Part shown: piece by piece, positions 1 to 6,936 of the stretch
How positions within the stretch are numbered: position 1 is the first letter of the stretch
Layout of the letters: the number at the start of each line of letters is the position of its first letter
NCBI GenBank assembly: GCA_049509915.1
Contig: JBEKZL010000126.1
Span: 1-23,515 of the forward strand
Source: JBEKYD01 sp049509915
GTDB taxonomy: Bacteria; Acidobacteriota; Terriglobia; Bryobacterales; Bryobacteraceae
Direction of reading: 5' to 3'
Length of the DNA: 23,515 nt
The notes under the pieces: model-generated
Told to the model about the DNA's origin: nothing
Databases searched by the model: none
Seen by the model: only the letters and a program-made list of their open reading frames with translations
Translations under genes and position numbers: made by a program

Positions 1-64
1 CGCCGACCAGAACTGCCGCGAAGCGGCTTCGTCCAAGGGCTGTTATCGCAACGAACATTTCTGA
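1..64 (+). CDS. possible 3' end of a truncated upstream gene
   Basis: A reading frame that is open at the window edge (first full codon at 2) ends at a TGA at 62-64 and encodes about 20 residues, ADQNCREAASSKGCYRNEHF. Fourteen of the twenty third-codon positions are G or C, which fits a coding tail in a GC-rich genome. Twenty codons are too few to name a family, and an open frame this short can arise by chance. Nothing is recognised between here and the HNH gene end at 158. Confidence 0.25.
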   Translation, partial: ADQNCREAASSKGCYRNEHF

Positions 65-157
65 CGGACCAACCAAGTACTTCGCCGGGATGCCGATTGC
101 GCGCTCACGTGGCAGTGGGCAAAAGTATTGGCCCCGGTGCTAGCATGGAAACCGCCA

Positions 158-715
158 TCAACGTTTCAACAATGCCCGGGCTTGCTCAATCGACAGTGGC
201 GGGTCGCCGTGGTGAATTACGGCGTGACAATTAGGGCAAACCGGTCGGAGGTCGCTGATGGGATCTACCTGGTACTCCGTGCCCACGTCAGCCAGAGGGA
301 CGAGGTGATGGACGTGAATGAAAGCCTTCATTGCCTCGCCATAGCGCTCCCGGAAGCTCATGTTACAAACTGAACAGTGCAAGCCATAATGAGAGACGCA
401 TTTTTCGCGAGCACGGGAGTCCCGCTCAAAGCGATTCACCAGCACTGTGACTCGCCCACCCTCCGAATGAGGCTCATCAGCCGTTTCTTCATCAAACTGC
501 AAGAGTAGGGGAGGTTTCGCCGAAGGCGCATAGTAAGAGGGATCTCGCATCTGGCGACGAAGGACCTGAGACAAGAAGGCTGTCAGACCGGGTGAGTGCG
601 CGTTGCGTATGGCTCGAGGAGGGTGGCCCGTTGCCGCGATCGACAATGCCGCGAAGTGCGACTCGGCGAGCGGTGTCAGAGACTCGGGAAGTTCGGCAAG
701 TGACACCGTCGTCAT
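158..715 (-). CDS. HNH endonuclease, C-terminal catalytic part
   Basis: The 185-residue product starting MTTVSLAELP carries a complete zinc-dependent HNH nuclease domain of the McrA-like type. Visible residues are C114-x2-C117, the HVHHLVPL segment at 134-141 with the catalytic histidines, and C160-P-N-C163-H with further histidines at 168-169. The motif NRFERDSRAR before the domain is also typical of these nucleases. The family usually has an N-terminal domain fused ahead of this region; here that domain is in a different frame, encoded by 712-993. The two frames meet in an ATGA, so the second half may be made by translational coupling, or one gene has been broken by a 1-nt shift. A longer in-frame start at 817 is possible but its extra residues do not look like protein. 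It probably cuts DNA; restriction or mobile-element roles are inference. Confidence 0.8.
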   Translation of the reverse strand: MTTVSLAELPESLTPLAESHFAALSIAATGHPPRAIRNAHSPGLTAFLSQVLRRQMRDPSYYAPSAKPPLLLQFDEETADEPHSEGGRVTVLVNRFERDSRAREKCVSHYGLHCSVCNMSFRERYGEAMKAFIHVHHLVPLADVGTEYQVDPISDLRPVCPNCHAVIHHGDPPLSIEQARALLKR

Positions 716-993
716 GTCGCACCAGCCGGAGCCGATTCTGCCTCGACTAGAACATTTAGGCCATCCGGGTACAAGACGAGGGACTCTACCCAGCCAACGT
801 TCAGACGCACCCCCCATCCAAAAAGCGTATTTCCCCAGCGGTCCGGATGTCGCTTTGAGAGAAACTCTATCGATGCCGCCAGAAACTCAATATAGCTCTG
901 CTCGGCAGCGCCGGGCGTATGCTCGAAGACCGACTCGATCACTTCGCGAGCGGTCTCCGGATCAGACCTGTCTTGCGCGCTTATTTTCGGCAT
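712..993 (-). CDS. N-terminal part of the split HNH endonuclease
   Basis: This 93-residue product begins MPKISAQDRSDPETAREV and ends ESAPAGAT. It contains the segment WGNTLFGWGVRLNVGWVESL (54-73 or so), which resembles the N-terminal domain found ahead of HNH domains in single-chain nucleases. It stops at a TGA (712-714) that overlaps the ATG of the HNH part (713-715). Reading through in the second frame would join LVEAESAPAGA to TVSLAELPES as one continuous protein. The simplest explanation is a single nuclease gene with a frameshift near 715; a genuine two-subunit nuclease with a 4-bp overlap is the alternative. Expression of the first half alone would lack all metal and catalytic residues. 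Confidence 0.65.
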   Translation of the reverse strand: MPKISAQDRSDPETAREVIESVFEHTPGAAEQSYIEFLAASIEFLSKRHPDRWGNTLFGWGVRLNVGWVESLVLYPDGLNVLVEAESAPAGAT

Positions 994-1014
994 TGCAATT
1001 GATTAACGGGCAGT

Positions 1015-1299
1015 TCAAGAGCACCGGGCGCCAAGCCCCGCAGTGTCCCTTAGACATCTTACCTCGGCCTGGGACCGACCTGAGGTCGCAACGCTGCGCC
1101 CACGCCAACCATGGGCTTCCTCGGCCGGGGCCAGTAGGATTCCACTTGGCCGCGTAACGCCCAAACTGGTGGGCTGATGCCTGCATTCGACTCCCGTAAC
1201 GAAATCCCCTTCGCACCAAACATCGCGGATAATCGCGACAGATCCTCCCTTGATGCCGCGGCGTTTATCGGCGAGGGCAAACTGGTTCTCGACCCGCAC
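1015..1299 (-). CDS. possible small hypothetical protein upstream of the HNH gene
   Basis: A GTG-started frame of 94 codons ends 21 bp before the start of the split HNH gene on the same strand. Its first half (MRVENQFALADKRRGIKGGS, then VAIIRDVWCEGDFVTGVEC) reads like protein; the second half is less convincing, and there is no clear Shine-Dalgarno. I recognise no family. Other frames across 994-1336 on both strands are also open for short distances, so this may be non-coding. Apart from this frame the 343-bp stretch holds nothing I can identify. Confidence 0.25.
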   Translation of the reverse strand: MRVENQFALADKRRGIKGGSVAIIRDVWCEGDFVTGVECRHQPTSLGVTRPSGILLAPAEEAHGWRGRSVATSGRSQAEVRCLRDTAGLGARCS

Positions 1300-1336
1300 A
1301 TTCAGTCGTCAGCCGCTGGCGGTACAATGGCGGTTG

Positions 1337-1558
1337 ATGACGGGCAAGGTTAGCGTCGTAATCGAACGGGACGAGCAGGGCTGCTACGCGTGGTGCCCGG
1401 AACTGAAGGGGTGCCAGTCGCAAGGCAAGACAGTCGAGGAGGCACTTGTCAATATCCGTGAGGCAATCGAGCTCTTCCTGGAGACTCTGACTGATGAAGA
1501 GCGCTCGGCCGCGCTGAGCCGGGAGATTCTGACTACCGCGGTCGAAGTCCATGCCTAA
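1337..1558 (+). CDS. hicB: HicB-family antitoxin
   Basis: This 73-residue protein has the HicB fold signature. It begins MTGKVSVVIERDEQGCYAW, continues CPELKGCQSQGKTVEEALVN with the conserved PELKGC segment, and ends in the helix IREAIELFLETL. HicB is the antitoxin that neutralises the HicA mRNA interferase and represses its own operon in family members; many have a C-terminal DNA-binding domain. This one is the short form, with no obvious DNA-binding domain after the partial RNase H-like fold. The ATG at 1337 is chosen because the conserved beta strand starts right after it; an upstream extension to 1250 would add unrelated residues. The order hicB-hicA is followed here, but the toxin gene downstream is broken, so this may be an orphan antitoxin. 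Confidence 0.8.
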   Translation: MTGKVSVVIERDEQGCYAWCPELKGCQSQGKTVEEALVNIREAIELFLETLTDEERSAALSREILTTAVEVHA

Positions 1559-1596
1559 GTTCACAGCTTCATAAGTTCCCTAACGTATTTCCGGGC

Positions 1597-1664
1597 AACC
1601 GCTCCCTCGCGGTCGTGGCTCGGAAACAAACGAAACCGAGCCGCGACCGCAAGGGAGCGGTTTT
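1597..1664. repeat. long inverted repeat with T-run, between hicB and hicA remnant
   Basis: The arms 1597-1623 and 1636-1662 are 27 bases each and match with only two mismatches, separated by a 12-base A-rich loop, and are followed by TTTT at 1661-1664. On the plus strand it has the form of a Rho-independent terminator. Each arm is one copy of the dispersed repeat found elsewhere in the window (core CCGCTCCCT...CGGTCGCGGCTC), so the hairpin is a head-to-head pair of that element. It lies within the hicBA toxin-antitoxin module. Confidence 0.9.
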
Positions 1665-1672
1665 CTTGATAC

Positions 1673-1803
1673 GTGGCTGTAATTCCGAAATGGGGTACTA
1701 AGCTGCCGCGCCTAACTGCGGCGGATGCCGAAGCGATGCTGTTGAAAGCTGGCTTCGTTCGGTTGCGGTCCAAGGGCAGTCATCGAATCTACGCAATAGG
1801 CCC
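1673..1803 (+). pseudogene. hicA: truncated HicA-type mRNA interferase
   Basis: The frame reads KLPRLTAADAEAMLLKAGF followed by VRLRSKGSHRIYAIG, a clear match to the HicA (YcfA-like) toxin core with the catalytic histidine in GSHRIY (residue 37 from the GTG at 1673). HicA toxins are usually 60-80 residues and continue into a strand rich in V/I and a final helix. Here homology stops after about residue 43, near 1800, and the frame then runs antisense into the amidohydrolase gene whose stop codon begins at 1804. The toxin is therefore missing its C-terminal third. Its start is also doubtful: an ATG at 1551 overlaps the hicB stop and encodes MPKFTAS before a stop, as if the original hicA began there and was interrupted by the hairpin repeat. 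Confidence 0.7.
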
Positions 1804-3108
1804 TCATTTCACCCGGTTGCCGGCGATATACACCGCGTCGATGGTTCTGGTATTCCTGATGTCGTCGAGCGGGTTGCGATCGAGCACGATCAGGTCGGCC
1901 CATTTCGAGCGTTCCAGCGTGCCCAGATCCTGCGCCCCCAGAAACTCCGCCGCGTTGCGGGTGGCAGCGGTCAGCACCTGCATCGGCGTCAGCCCGGCTT
2001 CCACCATCAGTTCCATTTCCCAATGTTCGAAATAGCCGGGGAAGCGTCCGGGAGGGCCGGTATCGGTGCCGAAACCGTACTTCACGCCCCCATCCACCAG
2101 CGTTTTGAGGTTCTTCTTGGCGGTCTCGAGAAAGGCCGGGTACTCTTTGAAATGGGCGCCGGATGAAATCGACTCCCGATACGCCGGAGTGCGCAGCGTC
2201 TCGATGACCACCGGCGACACGCCGCGCATAAACGGGGCGGGGCCGGCGTAGATGAACATGGACGCCTCGCGCGAGAGCGTCGCTGCCATCTGCCAGGTGC
2301 CGTGCTTCTTCATGCTGTCGACGAGCGCGTGATCGATAGGCTTGTCGCGCACGCTGTGGGCCAGCCCGTCGACGCCGAAATCGGTCAACTGCTTCGCATC
2401 CTGCAAATAGAAGATGTGCGCGGCCACGCGCAGGTGGCGCCGGTGCGCGCCATCGATGATGGCCCTGGCGATCGGATAGGGCATCTTGGGAAGCCGGCCC
2501 AGTTCGTCGTCCATCCAGAGCTTGATAATGTCAACTTTCTTGCGCGCCTGCGCCTCCACCGCCGGCTCCACTTCGGCTACGCTCGATACGCCCTGGTTCA
2601 CTCCCGCGATGCCGCCGTAGCCGCCCTTGAAGATGAATCCCTGGCCGGCGGTGAAAACCCGCGTCGTCGAAGGCCTGCCGGCGCGCTGCCGGTCGCGAAT
2701 CTCGAAAACCAGGTCCTGGTCGGTGCCCATGCTCAGCATGGCCGTCACGCCGTAAGATGCATACGTATCGAGATTCTTCTCCACGTTTTCGCGGGTGAAG
2801 AACTTGGCATCCTGCGTCAGGCCGATGGTGTTGCCGAGGTGCCCGTGCAGGTTGATGATCCCGGGCATCACGTACCTGCCGGCGAGATCGACCGTCTCCG
2901 CCCCGGCCGGAGCCTTGAGCTGTGCCATCCGGCCCACCCAGACAATCCTGCCCGCGTCGACGATCATGGCGGCGCTGGCCACCGGCGGGCGGCCGGAGCC
3001 GTCGATCAGGGTGAAACCCTTCAGCACCTTGATCTCGGCGTGAAGCGCGGAGGCGGCCACGAGCAGCACCGCCAGAAAGGTAACTCTATTTCGTTCTGGT
3101 GCGAGCAT
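1804..3108 (-). CDS. exported amidohydrolase (imidazolonepropionase-like family)
   Basis: This 434-residue metal-dependent hydrolase has an N-terminal signal peptide (hydrophobic segment FLAVLLVAASALHA, about 11-24), so it probably acts in the periplasm. The amidohydrolase-superfamily residues are visible: HGH at 88-90 (INLHGHLGN), lysine 196 (DIIKLWMDD), H231 (AAHIFYLQ), H251 (LAHSVRD) and D349 (GFGTDTGPPG). The N- and C-terminal beta-sandwich strands (TLIDGSGRPP; KWADLIVLDRNPL) are present, and length is normal for the family. Substrates in this group are cyclic amides, peptides or related C-N bonds; the specific one cannot be told. The ATG at 3108 lies 23 bp inside the previous gene, which suggests translational coupling with the cysteine-rich protein. 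Its 3' end is the boundary at which hicA is truncated. Confidence 0.9.
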   Translation of the reverse strand: MLAPERNRVTFLAVLLVAASALHAEIKVLKGFTLIDGSGRPPVASAAMIVDAGRIVWVGRMAQLKAPAGAETVDLAGRYVMPGIINLHGHLGNTIGLTQDAKFFTRENVEKNLDTYASYGVTAMLSMGTDQDLVFEIRDRQRAGRPSTTRVFTAGQGFIFKGGYGGIAGVNQGVSSVAEVEPAVEAQARKKVDIIKLWMDDELGRLPKMPYPIARAIIDGAHRRHLRVAAHIFYLQDAKQLTDFGVDGLAHSVRDKPIDHALVDSMKKHGTWQMAATLSREASMFIYAGPAPFMRGVSPVVIETLRTPAYRESISSGAHFKEYPAFLETAKKNLKTLVDGGVKYGFGTDTGPPGRFPGYFEHWEMELMVEAGLTPMQVLTAATRNAAEFLGAQDLGTLERSKWADLIVLDRNPLDDIRNTRTIDAVYIAGNRVK

Positions 3109-3763
3109 CTTCGAGAATCCGTTTGGCGCGCGCCGGATTGAATACTCCGCAAGAGCAGAAGCGGGCCAGGTACGTCACCGCCTCCGCCGGGGTTCGCCGC
3201 CCTTCTTTCACCCAATCCACCATCTTCTTGGCAAACGAAGCGCTCACCATCCCGTGCCCGCACATGGTGGAAAGCTTCAGCACGTCTTCGTTAGGAAGGT
3301 GTCCGGTCTTGCCCTCGAAGCCCAGCGAGTAGCCCACGCTGTGGCGGCAAATATCGGCCGCGTGGCAGCACTGTTCAGCGCCATCGATGGAGGTCGAGAT
3401 ATTCACGCTCAGGCCCAGGTCCGCGGCTTTCACGCTCTTCACGAAATCTTCCGCCGCCACGCGGTTGTCGAACACCGCCGCCGCCGTGGTGGGAGTGTCG
3501 AGGCCGTCGATCACGGCTTGAAAATCCGGTTTCGCTTCCCGCTTCCAGTGCGACGTAGGGTTCATCGATTTCGATGGCCGCAGCGCCCCGCCGTGCCTGG
3601 CGTCACCCAGGTTCACCGGTTGGAACGGCAGCGCCATTTCCAAAAACCGGCGCAGTTTGGGGACTGAATCCTCGTCGTTCTTGCCACGACTGCAGATGGC
3701 GAAAACCACGTAATCGTCGTGGAAACTGGCCGCGTCTCCGTACCGATGTAGAGTGTTAGTCAT
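3086..3763 (-). CDS. cysteine-rich protein of unknown function, partner of the ferredoxin
   Basis: I do not recognise the family of this 225-residue soluble protein. It has seven cysteines, at 24, 132, 133, 139, 168, 203 and 205. The last ones lie in conserved-looking patches: QCCHAADICRH, STMCGHGMVS and RFCSCGVFNPARA. There is no signal peptide and no membrane segment, so it is probably cytoplasmic. The start ATG at 3763 has a GGGGAG Shine-Dalgarno six bases upstream. The gene lies 78 bp after the ferredoxin gene (the gap holds one dispersed repeat) and overlaps the amidohydrolase by 23 bp. The clustered cysteines next to a ferredoxin suggest that it binds a metal or Fe-S cluster and takes part in electron transfer, but this is inference. 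Confidence 0.75.
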   Translation of the reverse strand: MTNTLHRYGDAASFHDDYVVFAICSRGKNDEDSVPKLRRFLEMALPFQPVNLGDARHGGALRPSKSMNPTSHWKREAKPDFQAVIDGLDTPTTAAAVFDNRVAAEDFVKSVKAADLGLSVNISTSIDGAEQCCHAADICRHSVGYSLGFEGKTGHLPNEDVLKLSTMCGHGMVSASFAKKMVDWVKEGRRTPAEAVTYLARFCSCGVFNPARAKRILEDARTRTK

Positions 3764-3805
3764 CTTGTCTCCCCGCCTAAGGGCACGTTGCGCAATAGCA
3801 GCACC

Positions 3806-3830
3806 AACCGCTCCCTTACGGTCGCGGCTC
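3806..3830. repeat. dispersed intergenic repeat, single copy
   Basis: This is one arm of the repeat described at 1597-1664 (AACCGCTCCCTTACGGTCGC then GGCTC). It sits in the 78-bp gap between the ferredoxin gene stop (3842) and the start of the cysteine-rich gene (3763), inside what otherwise looks like one operon. Confidence 0.85.
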
Positions 3831-3841
3831 TGAAAACGCCG

Positions 3842-4660
3842 TTAACTCACCGGCGCGCCATTGGTGATCCGGCCCAGTCCCGTATTGGTCTTGGCCCGCT
3901 CCAGCTTGTATCCCAGATGTTCCAGGATCGGCGCCACCGTCCGCTCTTCTCCGTCCGCGTCGCACCGGGTTCCCACTCCCAGCGCCACCACCGTTTCCAG
4001 CCTCTTCTCCACGTCCCACACCAGCCGGATCACTTCTTCGGTGCGCTCCACCGGTACTTTGATTTCGAGAATTGCCGACAGCACTTTTTCATTCAAAATG
4101 TCTTCGCGGATGGTGCCGGTGGGAACGTCTGACATCAGTGACGTAATGGGGTTCTTCTTTTCGAACGCCACTCCGGCGCGCGCCAGCTCCCAAGCCATCT
4201 CCTGGATCTCACGGAACCAGACACCCACCCCCGGCCTGCCGAATTCAATGGTGAATCCCACCTCGCCCACCTTCACCCGGCCGCTGATGTCGTTGGTCTT
4301 CACCTCTTCGGTCCCGCGCCCTTCCACGCCGGTCGATTCGTGCGGAACCCGCGGGTCGGAAAACGCGCGCCGCACCACTCTCGGCCAAGTCAGATCCTCG
4401 GGCGCGAACGCCGCCGTGGGGCAGACATCGGGCTCGGGGTCGAAACGCAGCCGCATCATCTGGAACACCTTGCGCATCGTCCGCACCATGGTTGGATTCA
4501 GGTGTTCCTGGCTCAGGCCGTTGTAACAGGCATAACACTCGACGCACTCGTCGCGGTTCACGGTGGCGCGTTTGATAGCGGGATCGATGTAGATCGCGCC
4601 CATCGGACACACGTAAGTGCAATTTCCGCAGGCCACGCACTTCGCAGGGTCGATTCTCAT
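3842..4660 (-). CDS. 2[4Fe-4S]-type ferredoxin with long C-terminal domain
   Basis: The 272-residue product starts with a ferredoxin module. Cluster 1 is the classic C8-x2-C11-x2-C14-x3-C18-P. Cluster 2 has C39-x2-C42-x2-C45, but the fourth cysteine of the usual C-x3-C-P is missing there; the next CP is C80 in PDVCPTAAF, about 34 residues later, so a helical insert splits the motif. Residues 100-272 form a separate domain with VGFTIEFGRPGVGVWFREIQ and a C-terminal half containing strand-helix repeats; I do not recognise it. No membrane segment is seen, so it is a cytoplasmic electron carrier or redox-enzyme subunit. The ATG at 4660 overlaps the MFS stop (ATGA), which fixes the start; the frame stays open upstream only as a shadow of the MFS gene. 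Confidence 0.85.
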   Translation of the reverse strand: MRIDPAKCVACGNCTYVCPMGAIYIDPAIKRATVNRDECVECYACYNGLSQEHLNPTMVRTMRKVFQMMRLRFDPEPDVCPTAAFAPEDLTWPRVVRRAFSDPRVPHESTGVEGRGTEEVKTNDISGRVKVGEVGFTIEFGRPGVGVWFREIQEMAWELARAGVAFEKKNPITSLMSDVPTGTIREDILNEKVLSAILEIKVPVERTEEVIRLVWDVEKRLETVVALGVGTRCDADGEERTVAPILEHLGYKLERAKTNTGLGRITNGAPVS

Positions 4661-6000
4661 ACAGGTGTGCTCCCCGAAGAATTGTATTCTCTCACAGGTT
4701 GGCCGGTGGCCGACCGCCGCGGATCGATGCGGCTGACAACCAGGGCCGAGAACAGGCATAAGGCACTGGCCACCAGAAACGGCGAGGTCCATCCAAGCAG
4801 CGTAGCCAGATAGCCGACCATTACGGCGGATACAGCCCCGCCGACATTGCCCCAGGTATTCATGACCGAAGAAACCGAGCCGCTGAAGTCGCCGCCAATA
4901 TCGATCGAGATAGCCCACGACACCGAGACAGTAAGTTCCAGCCCAGCCAGCGCGATGGTGAGACAAATCATCGCCGCGATGGGGCTGGCCGCCAATACCC
5001 CCGGTAACAGGGCCATCCCCGCTATGGCGAAGCCGCCGATCGAAACCATCAACCGGCCGCGGCGCAAGTCGTTCCAGCGATGGGCCAGCCGGTCCGATAA
5101 CAACCCGCCCATGACATTGGTGACAGTCGCCGCCAGCAGGGGCAGGCTTGCCAACCCCATCCCCAGCCGCGTGAAGTGGCGCGCTTCCCGCAGGTAAGTG
5201 GGAAACCAGGCCAGATATAACCACAGCACCCAGCCGTAACAGAAATAAATCGTGCTGAGGTACCACAAGTCGCGGCTGCGTAAAATCGGTCCCCAGGGCA
5301 CGGCGGGCCGGGCCGCCGACACAGGCCGCGAACCAGCCGGCCCGAGGATCGCCAATTCTTCGGAGTTGACGCCCGCGTGCTCGCGCGGATAATCGCGATA
5401 ATACCAATACCACGCGACGGCCCACACGATTCCCACTACGCCAAAAATGTAGAAGACCGGCCTCCAGCCCGAGATCGCGGTCAGCGTCACTACCAGCGCC
5501 GGAGCTAACGCCGCGCCCAGCCGGGAGCCGGAATGCTGAAATCCCTGTCCGAAGGCACGCCGCCTGACCGGCAGCCAACGGACCAGCGCCCGCGAACCGG
5601 CCGGGAACGCCGCCGCTTCGCCCACGCCAAACAGAAACCGCGTGGCCGCCAGCGAAGAGACATCGAAGGTGAACCCGGTGGCCGCGGTGAAAACCGACCA
5701 CCACGCCATGGCCCCGGCCAGAATCAGGCGCGGACCGAAACGGTCGGCCATCCAGCCGCCGGGCACCTGAAACAGCGCGTAGGACCAGTTGAACGCCGAA
5801 ACCGCCCAGCCCATGGAGATCTTATTCACGTGGAATTCGCGCATGATGGCCGGAGCCACCGCGCCGATGGCGCCGCGTTCCATGTACATCAGAAACGCCA
5901 TCAGGAAACTCAAGCCCAATACGCGATAGCGCACCCGGCTGGCCCGCGGACCAGCCGGCGCATTCGAAGGCGGTTCGGTGCTCTGCCGCAGAGGGATCAT
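4657..6000 (-). CDS. MFS transporter, probable anion:cation symporter (ACS) family
   Basis: This 447-residue inner-membrane protein has about 12 hydrophobic segments. The loop motif GGWMADRFGPR (81-91) between helices 2 and 3 is the major facilitator signature, and segments such as FNWSYALFQVPGG and FGVGEAAAFPAGSRALVRW are typical of the ACS family (hexuronate, glucarate, phthalate and similar organic anions, taken up with a proton). A soluble N-terminal tail of about 25 residues precedes helix 1. It is the first of a block with the ferredoxin gene, with which it shares a 4-bp ATGA overlap, so the two are probably translated together. An organic-acid substrate is likely from the family; the exact one is not visible. 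Confidence 0.88.
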   Translation of the reverse strand: MIPLRQSTEPPSNAPAGPRASRVRYRVLGLSFLMAFLMYMERGAIGAVAPAIMREFHVNKISMGWAVSAFNWSYALFQVPGGWMADRFGPRLILAGAMAWWSVFTAATGFTFDVSSLAATRFLFGVGEAAAFPAGSRALVRWLPVRRRAFGQGFQHSGSRLGAALAPALVVTLTAISGWRPVFYIFGVVGIVWAVAWYWYYRDYPREHAGVNSEELAILGPAGSRPVSAARPAVPWGPILRSRDLWYLSTIYFCYGWVLWLYLAWFPTYLREARHFTRLGMGLASLPLLAATVTNVMGGLLSDRLAHRWNDLRRGRLMVSIGGFAIAGMALLPGVLAASPIAAMICLTIALAGLELTVSVSWAISIDIGGDFSGSVSSVMNTWGNVGGAVSAVMVGYLATLLGWTSPFLVASALCLFSALVVSRIDPRRSATGQPVREYNSSGSTPV

Positions 6001-6040
6001 TCTATTGGCCTGTCATCGAATAACCAAGTCCACCGCGGGC

Positions 6041-6065
6041 GACCGCTCACTAACGGTCGCGGCTC
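6041..6065. repeat. dispersed intergenic repeat, single copy
   Basis: A copy of the repeat (GACCGCTCACTAACGGTCGC then GGCTC) lies in the 94-bp gap between the DUF1080 gene end (6095) and the MFS start (6000). Confidence 0.85.
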
Positions 6066-6094
6066 TGACTCGGAGCATGACTCACTATAGTCCA

Positions 6095-6835
6095 TCAGTG
6101 CTTAATCTCTCGCATCTTGACATTCTTAAACTCGATTGGGTATTTCTGATACTGAAAACGGATGCGGCCATCGGAAAACGAAGAGTCGTGAATATCCAGC
6201 GTCTTAGTTCCGTTCAGCACGACCACGAGGTGATCGCCATCGGCGGTGATCTCGTAGTGGTTCCACTGATCAGCCATGAACTTGTACTCTTTGTCGGTCT
6301 TGCCCGCGCCCACGATCGAACCGGTGTTATAACCCGCAGGCTGGTCTTTCCAGATCTGCACCTCGTAGCCCAGCTTGCCCACCGGAGAGCGAACAAATAC
6401 GCCGCTGTTGGTGTCCTCGCCGGTCTTGAAATCCACGGTAAGGACCATGTCTTTATAGTCCTGCTTTGAGGTCAGGTAACCCGAAACCGGTCCGCACGGC
6501 GAAAGCACTCCATCCATGACTTCCCAGTGCGAACCGCCCGGCGGGACGGCGGCCATCCCCAGTTCGGTCGAGCACGGCCGCGGATTGGAGCCTTGCGCCG
6601 GCGAGCCGCCGGTCCGCGGCACGGCTTTCGCCTGCTTTGGAGCCCCGGCGCCAGGTGCGCCCGGCCCCTGCCCGCCAGTCCACGGGACGGCCGTATCCCA
6701 GCCATTCAAGGTCTTGCCGTCGAACAACAGCACCCAACCCCGAGATTTCTCCTCGGGAGTTAGAACGTTGTCCGCGCCGAACAGGCCCGCTGCCATCGCG
6801 AGCATCACGCCGATCGAACTTACGTATCGTTTCAT
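6095..6835 (-). CDS. exported DUF1080 (3-keto-disaccharide hydrolase-like) protein
   Basis: The 246-residue protein has a signal peptide (MKRYVSSIGVMLAMAAGLFGA) and a DUF1080 jelly-roll domain. Its hallmarks are GWVLLFDGKTLNGWD (33-47), WEVMDGVL (104-111), DFKTGEDTNSGVFVRSP (135-151), YEVQIWKD and the C-terminal IEFKNVKMREI. Family members bind or cleave sugars, some as 3-keto-glycoside hydrolases, and are frequent in Acidobacteriota and Planctomycetes. A proline/glycine/alanine-rich segment at about 53-100 (GGQGPGAPGAGAPKQ and following) interrupts the domain between its first and second strands; this is longer than usual for the family. The ATG at 6835 is preferred over an upstream one at 6919 because the signal peptide begins there. 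It follows the aldolase gene after a 101-bp gap with a dispersed repeat. Confidence 0.87.
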   Translation of the reverse strand: MKRYVSSIGVMLAMAAGLFGADNVLTPEEKSRGWVLLFDGKTLNGWDTAVPWTGGQGPGAPGAGAPKQAKAVPRTGGSPAQGSNPRPCSTELGMAAVPPGGSHWEVMDGVLSPCGPVSGYLTSKQDYKDMVLTVDFKTGEDTNSGVFVRSPVGKLGYEVQIWKDQPAGYNTGSIVGAGKTDKEYKFMADQWNHYEITADGDHLVVVLNGTKTLDIHDSSFSDGRIRFQYQKYPIEFKNVKMREIKH

Positions 6836-6883
6836 ATGTTGTGGTTTCTCGACTGCTCCGTCTGAAACATCCGCCCGGAAAAG

Positions 6884-6910
6884 AACCGCTCCCTGACAGT
6901 CGCGGCTCGG
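6884..6910. repeat. dispersed intergenic repeat, single copy
   Basis: A copy of the repeat (AACCGCTCCCTGACAGTCGC then GGCTCGG) lies between the aldolase stop (6937) and the DUF1080 start (6835). It differs from the consensus by an A in the CGGTCG core. Confidence 0.85.
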
Positions 6911-6936
6911 TGGCGGCAAAGAAAAGCGCTACGTAA

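Noticed and set aside
1177..1353. A 58-codon plus-strand frame before hicB
   Set aside because: It overlaps hicB by 17 bp, has no good ribosome site and its residues do not suggest a domain.
2302..3141. A 279-codon open frame on the plus strand
   Set aside because: It is antisense to the amidohydrolase and cysteine-rich genes, which have clear family residues. The frame is open because of GC-rich codons in the true genes.
4661..5704. An N-terminal extension of the ferredoxin to 620 residues
   Set aside because: The extra part is another frame of the MFS transporter, whose protein is clearly real. The ATGA overlap at 4657-4660 gives a natural ferredoxin start.
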